Shown here: positions 1 through 10,494 of the stretch, piece after piece | How positions within the stretch are numbered: the stretch's first letter is position 1 | Layout: each line of letters starts with the position of its first letter | Virus record (IMG/VR): IMGVR_UViG_3300010370_000034 | Coordinates: 1 to 64,000 of that record | Strand: one strand, 5' to 3' | From: a virus | DNA: 64,000 nucleotides | Translations under genes and position numbers: made by a program | The notes under the pieces: model-generated | Seen by the model: only the letters and a program-made list of their open reading frames with translations | Told to the model about the DNA's origin: nothing | Database searches by the model: none

Positions 1-333
1 AACTGGAAAATACATTTTACGTATTTCCTTACCGTCAGTCTTCAAACTAGTTGCAAATGCCTGTGTCGCTGCTAGTTTTCTAGTATTATCATAAGAAATG
101 CCAGTAAACTCAAATGACATTCTTGGCAGACTAATCTGAACAGGTTTGTTTAGATCTGGTTCCTGCTCAATTCTAGCTAAGAATTTTTGCGTTGGACCAT
201 ATGCTAACGGAACTTGAATAAGTTCTGATGGATCATTTCCAGATCCATCTCTTTTAATTGTTATACCATTAAATAACGTTCCAAATGCTATAACAGTTTT
301 TCTAAAAACTTGGTGATAAAAATGATCAAACAT
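1..333 (-). CDS. 15: Tail sheath stabiliser/completion protein gp15 (3' part beyond window)
   Basis: The frame is open from an ATG at 333 to the left edge, so the C-terminus is missing. The visible 111 residues start MFDHFYHQVFRKTVIAFGTL, which matches the start of T4 gp15 (aromatic start, then a small hydrophobic stretch and 'IKR'). gp15 caps the finished tail and joins it to the head via gp13/gp14. It begins six bases after the gp14 stop, and the gp13-gp14-gp15 order is the T4 order, which supports the call. Confidence 0.85.
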   Translation of the reverse strand, partial: MFDHFYHQVFRKTVIAFGTLFNGITIKRDGSGNDPSELIQVPLAYGPTQKFLARIEQEPDLNKPVQISLPRMSFEFTGISYDNTRKLAATQAFATSLKTDGKEIRKMYFPV

Positions 334-339
334 ATGCTA

Positions 340-1740
340 CTACGGAATTCCAAATGGGTTTGTTTCGCTGAAGTCTATAATATTGTCTGCTTCAATTTCA
401 ATCGCTTGGTTTTGAGCAAATTTATCTTCAGGAATATTATTCTTATTTAGAACTGTAATTGCATACGCTGCTCCACTTGCTTGTCCAATTATTGCTTCAC
501 CTTCAATAAAGTCACCCAAAATATTTCCAAGTTTCAATATTTTATTAACACCATCCCAAGATTTGACTTTTGCTCTAGAACTACTTGCAGCACCAATTAC
601 ATTTTCATTATACAAATAAGTTCCATATCCAACCGTTTGTTGTGGTCCTGCAATTACAATTGTTGGTGCTGCTTCATAATAACCACCAGCATCTTCAAGA
701 ATAATTGCAGTAACAGTACCTGCAGTAGATACAACTGCTCTACCAACAGCATTAATAGTCGTACTTCCAATACCAGATTTTACAAAACTTACTGTTGGGA
801 TACCAATGTACCCACTTCCACCGCTAGTAATCGTAATAATTCCAACTGCTCTACTTGATATTGATGCTGTTGCATATGCTCCATTGCCACCACCACCAAT
901 AAAGGTTACTCTTGGTGCTATTGTATAACCAAATCCAGGATTTGTAATATTTACAGCTTGAACTCTTGATGTATCTGGACTTGTGTCACAGAAGTCAACA
1001 ATACCCTTAATCATTGATGCAATTCCAACTGCAGTCAAACCACCAGAAGGTGCTGATGTGATGGCAACTCTAGGGACAGAAGTATAACCAGATCCACGTC
1101 TGGATACGGTAATTCTTCTTACTGAACCATCTCTCAAACTTGTAATTGCAGTTGCAGTTGAACCCAAACCAACCATATTGAAAGTTTGGATATACCCCTC
1201 ATCTTTAACGTTATCATCAATTTCAAGAATTCCAGTATCGATTTCCTCATCATTGTAGGCATACAATTCACACCGTAATTCATAAACATAGTTTTTTTGT
1301 AACTGGTAAAATGGTTTTTCATGTTCTACATATTTAATTTCAAATAAACGATCACCTAAAGGAAAATAGATTAAATCACCCTCTTTAGGTCTACTTGTTA
1401 ATTTTGATTTATCTCTTACTTCAATAAACGGTCTAACCGCAACTTCGTAACGTTCTTGTGATATTACTAAAGTTAAATCATCAACTTCTTGGACTCCAAA
1501 TTTAGAGAGTAATGTCCCAGCACCACTATATCCATCATAAGTGTCTACGTATGCCTCTATTGGAATAGCATCTCTAAATTCTGATCTAGAGACTTCCTCC
1601 ATAATAGTTTTTTCATTCACAAAAATTCTGGGAATATAATATATTTCAACCCCAAACATTTTTAAATGTTCATTTACTAAATCCTGGATTAAACTCTGTT
1701 CCCCAGAAGACCCATGTAAAAAAAACGGATTTAATGCCAT
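340..1740 (-). CDS. 14: Neck protein gp14, enlarged by beta-repeats
   Basis: This is a head-completion/neck protein that, with gp13, forms the collar to which the tail attaches. The first ~150 residues align by eye with T4 gp14: 'GVEIYYIPR', 'FGVQEVDDLTLVIS' and 'PKEGDLIYFPLGDRLFEI' have direct counterparts. T4 gp14 is about 256 aa; this one is 466 aa. The extra length is mostly a C-terminal run of Gly/Ser/Thr-rich repeats with 'GSGY..VPRV', 'GFGYTIAPRV' and 'GSGYIGIPTV' cores at roughly residues 210-310. The same module recurs in other structural proteins here. The gene lies five bases downstream of gp13, so the two are probably co-transcribed. Confidence 0.9.
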   Translation of the reverse strand: MALNPFFLHGSSGEQSLIQDLVNEHLKMFGVEIYYIPRIFVNEKTIMEEVSRSEFRDAIPIEAYVDTYDGYSGAGTLLSKFGVQEVDDLTLVISQERYEVAVRPFIEVRDKSKLTSRPKEGDLIYFPLGDRLFEIKYVEHEKPFYQLQKNYVYELRCELYAYNDEEIDTGILEIDDNVKDEGYIQTFNMVGLGSTATAITSLRDGSVRRITVSRRGSGYTSVPRVAITSAPSGGLTAVGIASMIKGIVDFCDTSPDTSRVQAVNITNPGFGYTIAPRVTFIGGGGNGAYATASISSRAVGIITITSGGSGYIGIPTVSFVKSGIGSTTINAVGRAVVSTAGTVTAIILEDAGGYYEAAPTIVIAGPQQTVGYGTYLYNENVIGAASSSRAKVKSWDGVNKILKLGNILGDFIEGEAIIGQASGAAYAITVLNKNNIPEDKFAQNQAIEIEADNIIDFSETNPFGIP

Positions 1741-1745
1741 ATGAC

Positions 1746-2585
1746 TTAACCTATCATATCTAATGGTGGTAGTTCATATGTAGATGACATCTTTGTCATA
1801 ATTTCACTTAGTTCTTTTTCTGCATCATCATAAATTTGTCGTCCATTTAATTCAACACCACCAGGAAGTTTAACTCCTTGAAATTTAATTAGATTTTGTC
1901 CCCATTGTTTTTTAATCAATGATGTTACATATGGTTTTAAAAATGAATCATTCCAAATTCTAGGAGACTCAGCAGGATCTAAGATCCTGTAACAATCAAT
2001 AACTAAAAATTGTCCTGGTGTAAGAGCAGACCAGTCAACATCAAGATATAATCGATCTTGTCTTTGGTTAAATCTAATTTGTTTTTGAGTTGTTAATAAA
2101 AAGTCAATATCTTCCAAATATCTTTTAACCATTGAATATGTCAATAATTCAACTGAACCCCAATAGTAAATATCATTTAAAAATAACTGATACTTAATAC
2201 TAAACATTCCACTTGAAAGTGAATTTGAACCTTCAAAACTAAGCACTTTGTTAACACCAATAACATGTGGTGGTATTTGAATATAGTTACTAGTTTCAAA
2301 ATAATTGAATGTTTTTGCAACTCCAACAATATTAGTTGTTGCTGAAGTCACCGCTATTCCAGGACCACCAAATTTAGCTCTTCCTCTATCAATATCCTCT
2401 TGAGTTACTTGATACTTTAAATAAGTCTGAGTTACTCCATCAAAGTGCCTTTCGTAAAAAAACTGTAGGGCATCATCAACCAAATCTTCAATCTGCTCAT
2501 CAGCAACGTTTATTTCAAGGACGGGATATCCAAGTTTTCTTTTGCAGTAATCTATGAGTTCTTGTCTGGATGTTGGTTGAGCCAT
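1746..2585 (-). CDS. 13: Neck protein gp13
   Basis: This is a 279-aa neck protein, close to the ~309 aa of T4 gp13, and it acts with gp14 at the portal-proximal neck. The N-terminus has the family pattern of a short helical 'LIDYCKRKLGYPVLEINV' segment followed by 'DDALQFFYERHFDGV'. Position between a small coiled-coil gene and gp14 supports the assignment. The start ATG follows an 18-base gap. No unusual features are seen apart from ordinary AT-rich codon use. Confidence 0.9.
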   Translation of the reverse strand: MAQPTSRQELIDYCKRKLGYPVLEINVADEQIEDLVDDALQFFYERHFDGVTQTYLKYQVTQEDIDRGRAKFGGPGIAVTSATTNIVGVAKTFNYFETSNYIQIPPHVIGVNKVLSFEGSNSLSSGMFSIKYQLFLNDIYYWGSVELLTYSMVKRYLEDIDFLLTTQKQIRFNQRQDRLYLDVDWSALTPGQFLVIDCYRILDPAESPRIWNDSFLKPYVTSLIKKQWGQNLIKFQGVKLPGGVELNGRQIYDDAEKELSEIMTKMSSTYELPPLDMIG

Positions 2586-2603
2586 GTTTAAATACCTGGT
2601 TAA

Positions 2604-2831
2604 TTATTTTAATAACGATTTCAATAAGTCTTTAATTTCATTAATATCGCTTTTCAAAGAGGATAGATCAGACTCAATTTGATCCATCCTCATTTTTTCT
2701 AAAGACTTTGATTTTTTTAAAGATTTGTAATTATCAAATGCCTTTTTATCGGTATTGATAATTGCATTACTACGAACATCTCTTACAAGATTATTGTAAT
2801 TTTCAACTTTTAAGTGATAATTATCATTCAT
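2604..2831 (-). CDS. Small coiled-coil protein between DUF4815 gene and gp13
   Basis: The 75-aa protein starts MNDNYHLKVENYNN, is charged, and has a heptad-like C-terminal helix (IESDLSSLKSDINEIKDLL) that predicts a short coiled coil. I chose the ATG at 2831, one base after the stop of the preceding gene, over an upstream start that would overlap it. Its position inside the neck/baseplate operon suggests a virion or assembly role, but no function is known to me. Confidence 0.75.
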   Translation of the reverse strand: MNDNYHLKVENYNNLVRDVRSNAIINTDKKAFDNYKSLKKSKSLEKMRMDQIESDLSSLKSDINEIKDLLKSLLK

Positions 2832-2832
2832 A

Positions 2833-5800
2833 TTATGCAAGTGCAATCACTCTTAGATCTTTAATTCTTGGAGGATATGCTTGGTTTGTTGAAGAACCAA
2901 CTATTTTGATACTGAAGTATCTAAATTCTGGTAAAGAATCAATACTAAATTCATAATCTCTGAAAACTAAGTTCGCAGATTCTGCAGATAGAATGTCTGT
3001 TTTTGGTACATTTTTATCTGATTTACCATTATTTTGATTTGGGTTAATAATATTACCATTAACATCAAGATTTTCATATCCTGGGAAAGGATAATAAATT
3101 GGTTCTGCTGCTGGATCATTACTAATTGAGTAGAATACTCTTACATCATTATATGTGTTTACATATGCAGCAAATATTACTTTTATAGAAGTGGCTGCGT
3201 TTTCCAGTTCAATTGGTTGGTTTGCGTATATAAAAGCAGATGGATCTTGATTTATAGTGGAAACTCTAGGATCGTCAATATAATTTGATATTGGATTATC
3301 AATCCTATTAGATACTAAAACCATACCAACTCGGTCTAGATCAATTACAGGAGAAATTTTTGTATTAGAAGTTGATAGGGTAAACGTTAATTCCATGGAT
3401 TTATTTCCAGGGAAATTTGTTGTTTGTTGCAACTCATTTACTCTAGATGCAATTATTCTAGGTTCTGGTAGATAAGTATCTTCGCTTAAGTTGATTGGAG
3501 TTGCCTCGGTTTCAACAAACGAAATCTCATTACCATCAATACTTGTTCCAGTAATTCCTTTTAGGGTTGCTTTGACGGAAGTTCCAGGTAAAACCATTGT
3601 TTGAACAATTGGATTTACGGTTTCATATTGAATATTTTGTGTTGCTAGAATAGTTTCCCCTCCACTTGATTTTGACGAATTGATATACAGTTTAGGAAAT
3701 CCAGAACCAGTAGATCTATCCACTCCGTTTTCACTTGTATCAATACGAATATAGTAACTATCAAGATCAATAGGTCTTCCGACAAGAGCATCTTGTAAAT
3801 AATGAAGTCTATTAATTCTTCTCAAAGAAATGCCATTGTTTTCATATTTTTGTATACTTGTTTTGCTTGGATAACTGAACGCACCAGTTCCTTCAATAGA
3901 TCTTGTAATACCTATTAATTGTCCATTTGCAATACCAGTGTAAGAGATAATTTCATTGTCTAAAAGAGCATATCCTGGATTTGTCGCTCCAACCGATACA
4001 TTTTCAAACACTTCAAATCCAGATGTGTTTGCAATACTAATAGGTCCAGAATCAGAACCATTGTAATCTGCGGTCAATATTGTGGGTTTTGTATCCCCTC
4101 TGGCACCAGAAATTCTTACAACGTTTGTATCAGAATGCATTGCATGGTTCTTATGATTTACTTTAACGTGCAAACCATCTTCAGATAAAGATGCCAACTC
4201 AAAGTCATTAATAATAGAACTTGTTCCAGTTGCATTTAATATTGTAGTAATTCCTGTTGACGCACTTACATATTGTAATGGTTTAGCAGCATTAATTTCA
4301 AATTCACCTTGAACATTATCAAGTATTAATTGATTAACTCCAACGATACTTGATAATGACAATTGAAGATTTCTTCCCAAAATATCATTACCAATTGCAG
4401 GAACAGTTAAAACATCTCCTACTTGATAACCAAATCCACCATCTCGTATAGTTGCTGCAAGAGCAACACCATTAACACCACTTGCTTGTCCAATAGTAAT
4501 ATCTGCTGTAGCATTCTTACCAGTTCCACTGAATGAAGTTAATGGTACATCATTAAATGTGAATGAAGTTCCATTTGATGGTGTATATCCAATACCTGCA
4601 TTAATAATAACTAACGATCCAGTTGCAGATCCACCAGCACCAACATAATCACCACGAGCGTTTGTGTTCTGCTGAACAATTGTGTTTCCAAGAACTAAAG
4701 ATGAAGTATTAACAATATCATTTGTACTAATGATCAATTTTTTGGCATCAAATTCTAAAGCATCTTTTACTAAAGTTGCAATTTGTCTATTGCCTTTATT
4801 TAATTCTGGATTATAGAATGATATCGTTCCAGAATCTGCAGTAAATCCTGCAGAATAAAGATTAAATTTTAGATCTTCGTACTGGCTTGGTGTCCAAGTT
4901 GATCCATTCTGAGACTTAAATAAAGATCCCAAATAAGGTTGTGCCGATACAATAACTTGTCTAGACTCTGGTTGTAATAATGTAGAAATATCAGTTTCAC
5001 CCATTCTTGAAATCCAAACAGTGTATTCATTTGAATTTGATAATAACACTACAGCATGTTCAGTATTTGAGTGTAAGTAAACTGGTGCTGGGAAAGTAAC
5101 TCTTGTAGGTTGAGTCGCATCAAAAGTTTCAAAAACATCAGAAGATTCTACAATTGCTTCGCCAAATGGATATATTTGATCTGAAGGAACACCATTAATC
5201 ATTGGACGCAACTGAACAGTTACGGGCAATAGAGGGTCTTTAGTTCTAAAATAAAGATCTATACTAGTAATAAATGCTCCACCATCATCGTTGATCGAGA
5301 ATGATTGTGCAAGAGGATCTTTACCACCTCTTCTTGGTGGTGGATCGGGTGGACGTGGTGGTGGATCGGGTGGACGTGGTGGTGGATCGGGTGGACGTGG
5401 TGGTGGTGGTGTTACTATTTGTGGTCCTGGTTGTGGAAAACTAGGAGAAGGTCTTGGGGGATCTGGTGGCGGTGGTGGTGGAGGAGGTGGTGGTGGTAAT
5501 GGTGTGATTGACTGTGTTGTTGAATTGCTTATCGTTGTAGTAGACTGAACATCTGTGGCGGGTCTACTTTCGCTCGCAGCAACAACGTCATATCTTGGTT
5601 TTCTAGTGGATCTTATTGTCTCTTGCATGTTATTGATAGATCCAGAAGCAAAATATGCCTCTTGTCCAGATGTAGAGGTTAATCCACCTAAAGTACTATT
5701 TGATGCTTGAGAAGTTAGTCTAAAGATTTTTGTCCCAACCTCAAATGATGGGTTTGATGGTAAATTTGGATCTGGTATAAAGAGTGAACCAAGTACAGTT

Positions 5801-8800
5801 CCGACATTATCACTGAATAATCTAACAGAAATAACTTCTGCTTCGGCAGAAGCACTTCTCAGTCTCATACCCGTTCTTATAAAACCACTATACAATGACT
5901 GATTATTTTCTGCTAAAGTTCTAGTATCGACATTTAATAATATACTAGAACTTGAATAATTAGCAGGTATTGTGTAAGTTTCATCATAAGGACTTGTTAA
6001 AAATACATCAGTTGGATTTGATATTGGTCCGTATTTATGGTTTGATGAGGCTACTCTAAATGATATAGATGGAGTTGATCCAGTGGTTACTGTTGTAGAT
6101 CCCGTAGTCATTGTTCCAGTAACTAGTTCACCAACAGCAAATGAACCACTAATCATTCTAATTTCGATCAATTTTGGAACAATAAAGTTATTTACATCTT
6201 CACCATCAAAAAATCCATAAAGTCTTGTATAAGGTCTAAACTTTCTTCCAGTAAATTCAATATTTCTGGATCTCATGAAAGGAACGACTGAAGTACTAAC
6301 GACTCTATCACCTTCGTTAGTAGTTTGAATTTGTTCGGAAACTCTTAACTGAGTTCCACTTCTATTATCAGTTCCTGTCCTTGTTGTAGTTGTTACTGTT
6401 GTTGTTTGTAGTTGATTTGTTGTTACTAATGCACTACCATTATTTGAAGTACTGGTTGACGTTACAACTGTGTTACTAGATGAAGTTGAACTAGATCCAG
6501 TCCAAGTAGTTTCCCACGCACCCCATCTAACAGGACCTAATCCAGTTTGTTGATCATATCCAGCATATTCCAGTTGTAATCTTGTTTGCGTGTAATCATC
6601 AACATCAATTCTAAGTGGTTGTAATCTAACTTGATCAACCCAAATATCTGAAGATGGGAACAGTTGAATATTACCAGTATATGTTACAACTAAGTACGGT
6701 GTAACGTTTTCAACTCTTGTAGCAAATGGTTGAGAGAACTGCAAGAATTCTGCATAATCCAAGGTAACAAGTTGACCAGTTCTTCTTATATTTGAGCCGA
6801 TAATATCAGTAACAAATGCTGGATCTGCTGTTGGACTTGCAGTGGTTCCAATTCCAAGAAGAGACTTGGATCCAACTAAAAGATCTATTGAAGTTGTAAA
6901 GTGAGATGGTCTTAATTCCAGATTTTTTGGATCAATACTATTAGTAATTTTACCAATTTTAAGTTGAGATTTTGTATTGCTAAAATTGTCAACATAAATT
7001 CCAGATTTAAATCTAGTTAATCCACTTTCATCAGGAATGAATAAAGATTCTGTTTTAGATTCTAAGATTGATAGTGCAGTATAATACTCTAAGTTTTTAA
7101 TTCTGTCTTCAAGTAAAGAGATATCTTGCATTCTATATCTCTTATGTGCATTTAAACTTATCTGTAAGTTTTCTGTGCTGCACACATATGGAGGCAAATT
7201 TATAGTAGCAACTTCAAGAGAATCTTCTAAAGAAATAGGAGGTAATGGTGTCTCTGAAGGTACTCCTTTTATCAGTTGGAATCCACCATCTATCTTTAAA
7301 AATAGTTTATCAATTCTAGGTAAGTAATGTGAATATGTCAATATAATTGATTCATCAGAAGCTAAAATGTTTTTAGCTGAGTTTGTTGCGTCTTCAAAAG
7401 ATCTAGATATAAATTCAAATGGGGAGGAACTCGTCGAATCTGAATTAAATTTACGTACTCTTGGTCTGATATCAATTATGTCAGTAATTCTCTCATTATT
7501 CTTAATTAATGGTAAATCACAATAATTAAATTGATTATAAGAAGATACCGTTGTAATATCACCTTCCGTAGAATCACTATAAGTTGCTGATTCGTATATA
7601 ATTCTTAATTTTCTTCTTGGATCTTTAGAATTTGGTTTTCTTACTAATCTGGAATAATCGCAAATAGTTTCTCTTTGACCAGAATCTAAACTAAATCTTC
7701 CAATAATATTCTCATCTCCTGGGTCAAAGTCATTTATAGTTCCAGTAATTCCACTAGTTTCGGATCTAACAGTTTCGCCAAGTTCAAATCTAAGATCATT
7801 TAAATATACTAATCCTATTGTAGATGTACCAACTTTTTCAATGTATAGTGCAACTGCACCACTAACGGAACCAATAATTTCTTCACCAACAATAAAATCA
7901 TCAACCTTTCCAGTTGGACCATCAAGATTAAATAAACTTATAGAAGGTAAAGTTGGATTATTATTGTCATTTGCTTCATAAACACTATAGACTTTGGTTA
8001 CATCTGGTTCAAGTAAACATATTTCTTCATCTTGAACTCGTAATCCATAACCATAGTTACCATATGTTAAACCATCATCGAGAGTTGTAGACCCAATACC
8101 AGAAGCAGACAGTTTTGATTTATTTACAATAATAGAACCAGTTCTATTCAGAGATTTTACTTTATTGGATACATTTATTTTGGTAAGAGTTGCAATTAAT
8201 CTTGCTGGGCCAGAAACATTTAATCCAAATATTCTTAATTCTTTTCCACCATTACTAAATCTAAATTTATCCTCACTTAACTCTTCAAACCCACCAGAAG
8301 AATTTATTAAAATATACCTTTCTTCATCAAATGGTAAAAATGTTTCATTATTTGCAGACTGTATAGTATTTGTAGCATTTGCAGTAATAATAACATTAAA
8401 TTCTTTTTTAATTGTTAATGTTGATTTAGTTAAATCTACATTAGAAATAAACTTCTTGGGAAGGGGTGTATATAGTGTATTATCAATTGAAGAACGTAAT
8501 TTTGCACCAATTAACTCAAAATCTGTAGTCGTAATATTGCTAACAGGTAAACCACCATCATTAATATTTGCAACAGTTGTTAATCCAACAATAATAATAC
8601 TATTTGCACTGGGTATTGAAGAAACTTTAGCGTATGTTTTTACACTTGAATTTGTAAGTAATGGATTACTAAATGCAACCAAATCACCTACCTTTGTGGA
8701 TAGTCTAAAATCCAAATTAGAACTAGTTACTGTTGATACACCTGGAGCAGATCCAGATTTTCCTGTAATATTAACAATACCAACAGATGTTAAAGTAGAT

Positions 8801-10485
8801 AATTTTGTATCTCCATTAAAAGTCTGTCCCGATCCAACCGAACTATACAGTGATTTTACATCTGATATTTTATATTCGATTGGGTTAGTAATAATTCTGT
8901 TACTATCAACTCCATTTAATATTAATTTTTCCCCTTGTATAAAAGATCCTTTTGTTCCATATACGGTAGCAATTCCAGTAGTTGTATTAAATCTTAGGTG
9001 TCCACTTGCACCACTAGATTTACCTTGTACAAATGTTGGTACATTTAAAGATATTGCTTGGTTTAAATTCAAATCAGTATATGACTGGATATCATATAAT
9101 GAAATATCCCATTCATTTAAATCACCAACAACAGTTGAGTATGATCCAGATTCTAGTGCATAATCATAAACCCTAGCGACTCCAATTTCCTTTCCAGAAG
9201 GAATTGCAGAACTGATTCCGATTCTGGAATCTCTTAAACTAACAATTGAAGATGTACTAAATCCAATTCTGGGAGCACCAATAACTCTATTTAACGATAA
9301 AGTTGGTCCAGTAAAATAATTAACCGCTTGATCTTCTAAAGTTTTGGTTGTTCTTGGTTTTTCAAAATCCAAATAATGAATAGTTCTTGAATCTACTTCA
9401 AATCCCCGAATAAAAGCTTTTCCTGGGGATATTTTATATGTTGCTAAATCGTCTGTTGGAATATTGTTATTGTATGTTAATTGTCCCTTTAAAAATATAC
9501 CGTTATTTCCTTTACGATTATTTAAAGACTCTCTAGCAGTAATTGCAAATGGTTTAACATAAAAATTGCCAGATTCATTATAAGTTCTTCTTGCTAATTC
9601 TTCTGCCAATTCATTATATTGACTTTTATCTTCAATATGTTGAATGTTACCTTGTCTTAATATTAAAAGCTCAACAAAATTTTCATTTTTTTGAGACTCT
9701 AGTGGTTTCTTTGTTAAAATGGCGGTTATTTTTAATCTATCTGCTCCAGGTGCAGCATAGTTATTAAATCCTTTTGCATTATCAGTTAAAGATGGATCAA
9801 ATCCAGAGGTTACAATTTCCTCAAAAATTTCTAATCCAACTCTATATGATGGAAATTGCCCATGGGCATCAAGGATCAGTGTTTGTGGTTGAACTTTTAC
9901 AAATGTTCCTCTAAGGTAATAAATACCTTCGGATAAAAACACTGCAGAACCTATAGATGTTGAATTGACCGCAGCAGTAATTCCAAATCCTTGACCAGAC
10001 TGAAAATTAACAACAGACGTTGAAAGATTTGATTCTAAAGTTAAAACTTCATTATCGTCAAAAACTTCCTTTCCGTTTGTACCTGTAGAAACATAACTAA
10101 CAAATAGTGTATAATACCCTCTGTTGGAGTATTCTGGTCCAACGCTAGAGACAATTTTTGCTTTTACGTTTGATGATTGACCCCTAACATATACATTTAC
10201 CAAATTTCTAGCATAACTTGAAATGGGTATTCCAAGATACTCTTTTTCAATCTCTACAGAAAAAAGAGTATTGTTATAATTAATTTGCCCAGGAATTACA
10301 ACCGAACCTTCTTTAAATAAGTGAGTACCTACTTGTTCAATTTGATTTTGAAGAATTGATTGTAACGATGTTAATTCTCTAGACTGGATTGGTAATCCTG
10401 GTTTGAACAATACCTTATGATATCCCTTATTTGGATCAAAGTCGTCAAAATATGGAGATACATTTAAATTCGTTTCTTGTGGCAT
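2833..10485 (-). CDS. Large DUF4815-type virion structural protein
   Basis: This 2550-aa protein begins with the DUF4815 signature 'NLNVSPYFDDFDPNKGYHKV' followed by 'FKPGLPIQSRELTSLQSILQ'. Such proteins are found in T4-like cyanophages beside baseplate genes and are presumed baseplate or tail-fibre-network components. Around residues 1660-1720 it carries a proline-rich hinge (11 consecutive Pro, then three PPDPPPR-like units). After the hinge comes a second beta-rich half starting near 'DPLAQSFSI'. Gly-Tyr repeats ('NAGIGYTPSNG', 'DGGFGYQVGD') occur at ~1965 and ~2020. It follows gp8 by nine bases. The exact virion position is not established from sequence. Confidence 0.85.
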   Translation of the reverse strand: MPQETNLNVSPYFDDFDPNKGYHKVLFKPGLPIQSRELTSLQSILQNQIEQVGTHLFKEGSVVIPGQINYNNTLFSVEIEKEYLGIPISSYARNLVNVYVRGQSSNVKAKIVSSVGPEYSNRGYYTLFVSYVSTGTNGKEVFDDNEVLTLESNLSTSVVNFQSGQGFGITAAVNSTSIGSAVFLSEGIYYLRGTFVKVQPQTLILDAHGQFPSYRVGLEIFEEIVTSGFDPSLTDNAKGFNNYAAPGADRLKITAILTKKPLESQKNENFVELLILRQGNIQHIEDKSQYNELAEELARRTYNESGNFYVKPFAITARESLNNRKGNNGIFLKGQLTYNNNIPTDDLATYKISPGKAFIRGFEVDSRTIHYLDFEKPRTTKTLEDQAVNYFTGPTLSLNRVIGAPRIGFSTSSIVSLRDSRIGISSAIPSGKEIGVARVYDYALESGSYSTVVGDLNEWDISLYDIQSYTDLNLNQAISLNVPTFVQGKSSGASGHLRFNTTTGIATVYGTKGSFIQGEKLILNGVDSNRIITNPIEYKISDVKSLYSSVGSGQTFNGDTKLSTLTSVGIVNITGKSGSAPGVSTVTSSNLDFRLSTKVGDLVAFSNPLLTNSSVKTYAKVSSIPSANSIIIVGLTTVANINDGGLPVSNITTTDFELIGAKLRSSIDNTLYTPLPKKFISNVDLTKSTLTIKKEFNVIITANATNTIQSANNETFLPFDEERYILINSSGGFEELSEDKFRFSNGGKELRIFGLNVSGPARLIATLTKINVSNKVKSLNRTGSIIVNKSKLSASGIGSTTLDDGLTYGNYGYGLRVQDEEICLLEPDVTKVYSVYEANDNNNPTLPSISLFNLDGPTGKVDDFIVGEEIIGSVSGAVALYIEKVGTSTIGLVYLNDLRFELGETVRSETSGITGTINDFDPGDENIIGRFSLDSGQRETICDYSRLVRKPNSKDPRRKLRIIYESATYSDSTEGDITTVSSYNQFNYCDLPLIKNNERITDIIDIRPRVRKFNSDSTSSSPFEFISRSFEDATNSAKNILASDESIILTYSHYLPRIDKLFLKIDGGFQLIKGVPSETPLPPISLEDSLEVATINLPPYVCSTENLQISLNAHKRYRMQDISLLEDRIKNLEYYTALSILESKTESLFIPDESGLTRFKSGIYVDNFSNTKSQLKIGKITNSIDPKNLELRPSHFTTSIDLLVGSKSLLGIGTTASPTADPAFVTDIIGSNIRRTGQLVTLDYAEFLQFSQPFATRVENVTPYLVVTYTGNIQLFPSSDIWVDQVRLQPLRIDVDDYTQTRLQLEYAGYDQQTGLGPVRWGAWETTWTGSSSTSSSNTVVTSTSTSNNGSALVTTNQLQTTTVTTTTRTGTDNRSGTQLRVSEQIQTTNEGDRVVSTSVVPFMRSRNIEFTGRKFRPYTRLYGFFDGEDVNNFIVPKLIEIRMISGSFAVGELVTGTMTTGSTTVTTGSTPSISFRVASSNHKYGPISNPTDVFLTSPYDETYTIPANYSSSSILLNVDTRTLAENNQSLYSGFIRTGMRLRSASAEAEVISVRLFSDNVGTVLGSLFIPDPNLPSNPSFEVGTKIFRLTSQASNSTLGGLTSTSGQEAYFASGSINNMQETIRSTRKPRYDVVAASESRPATDVQSTTTISNSTTQSITPLPPPPPPPPPPPDPPRPSPSFPQPGPQIVTPPPPRPPDPPPRPPDPPPRPPDPPPRRGGKDPLAQSFSINDDGGAFITSIDLYFRTKDPLLPVTVQLRPMINGVPSDQIYPFGEAIVESSDVFETFDATQPTRVTFPAPVYLHSNTEHAVVLLSNSNEYTVWISRMGETDISTLLQPESRQVIVSAQPYLGSLFKSQNGSTWTPSQYEDLKFNLYSAGFTADSGTISFYNPELNKGNRQIATLVKDALEFDAKKLIISTNDIVNTSSLVLGNTIVQQNTNARGDYVGAGGSATGSLVIINAGIGYTPSNGTSFTFNDVPLTSFSGTGKNATADITIGQASGVNGVALAATIRDGGFGYQVGDVLTVPAIGNDILGRNLQLSLSSIVGVNQLILDNVQGEFEINAAKPLQYVSASTGITTILNATGTSSIINDFELASLSEDGLHVKVNHKNHAMHSDTNVVRISGARGDTKPTILTADYNGSDSGPISIANTSGFEVFENVSVGATNPGYALLDNEIISYTGIANGQLIGITRSIEGTGAFSYPSKTSIQKYENNGISLRRINRLHYLQDALVGRPIDLDSYYIRIDTSENGVDRSTGSGFPKLYINSSKSSGGETILATQNIQYETVNPIVQTMVLPGTSVKATLKGITGTSIDGNEISFVETEATPINLSEDTYLPEPRIIASRVNELQQTTNFPGNKSMELTFTLSTSNTKISPVIDLDRVGMVLVSNRIDNPISNYIDDPRVSTINQDPSAFIYANQPIELENAATSIKVIFAAYVNTYNDVRVFYSISNDPAAEPIYYPFPGYENLDVNGNIINPNQNNGKSDKNVPKTDILSAESANLVFRDYEFSIDSLPEFRYFSIKIVGSSTNQAYPPRIKDLRVIALA
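5341..5403 (-). repeat. Three tandem 21-bp repeats encoding a PPDPPPR-type hinge
   Basis: Three identical 21-bp units run from 5341 to 5403 in frame with the DUF4815 gene and encode Pro-Pro-Asp/Arg heptads. A separate G-rich tract (GGT/GGC/GGA triplets on the plus strand) at about 5463-5500 encodes the 11-Pro run. In-frame tandem repeats like these tend to expand or contract and probably set the length of a stiff linker. Confidence 0.85.
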
Positions 10486-10494
10486 AGCTCTTTA

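Noticed and set aside
5291-5548. Gly-rich plus-strand frame in the proline hinge
   Set aside because: It is the complement of the CCN-rich proline codons of the structural gene, so it is an artefact of composition.
8165-9163. A long plus-strand open frame (332 codons)
   Set aside because: It lies fully inside the DUF4815 gene on the opposite strand, has composition expected of a shadow frame and no ribosome site.
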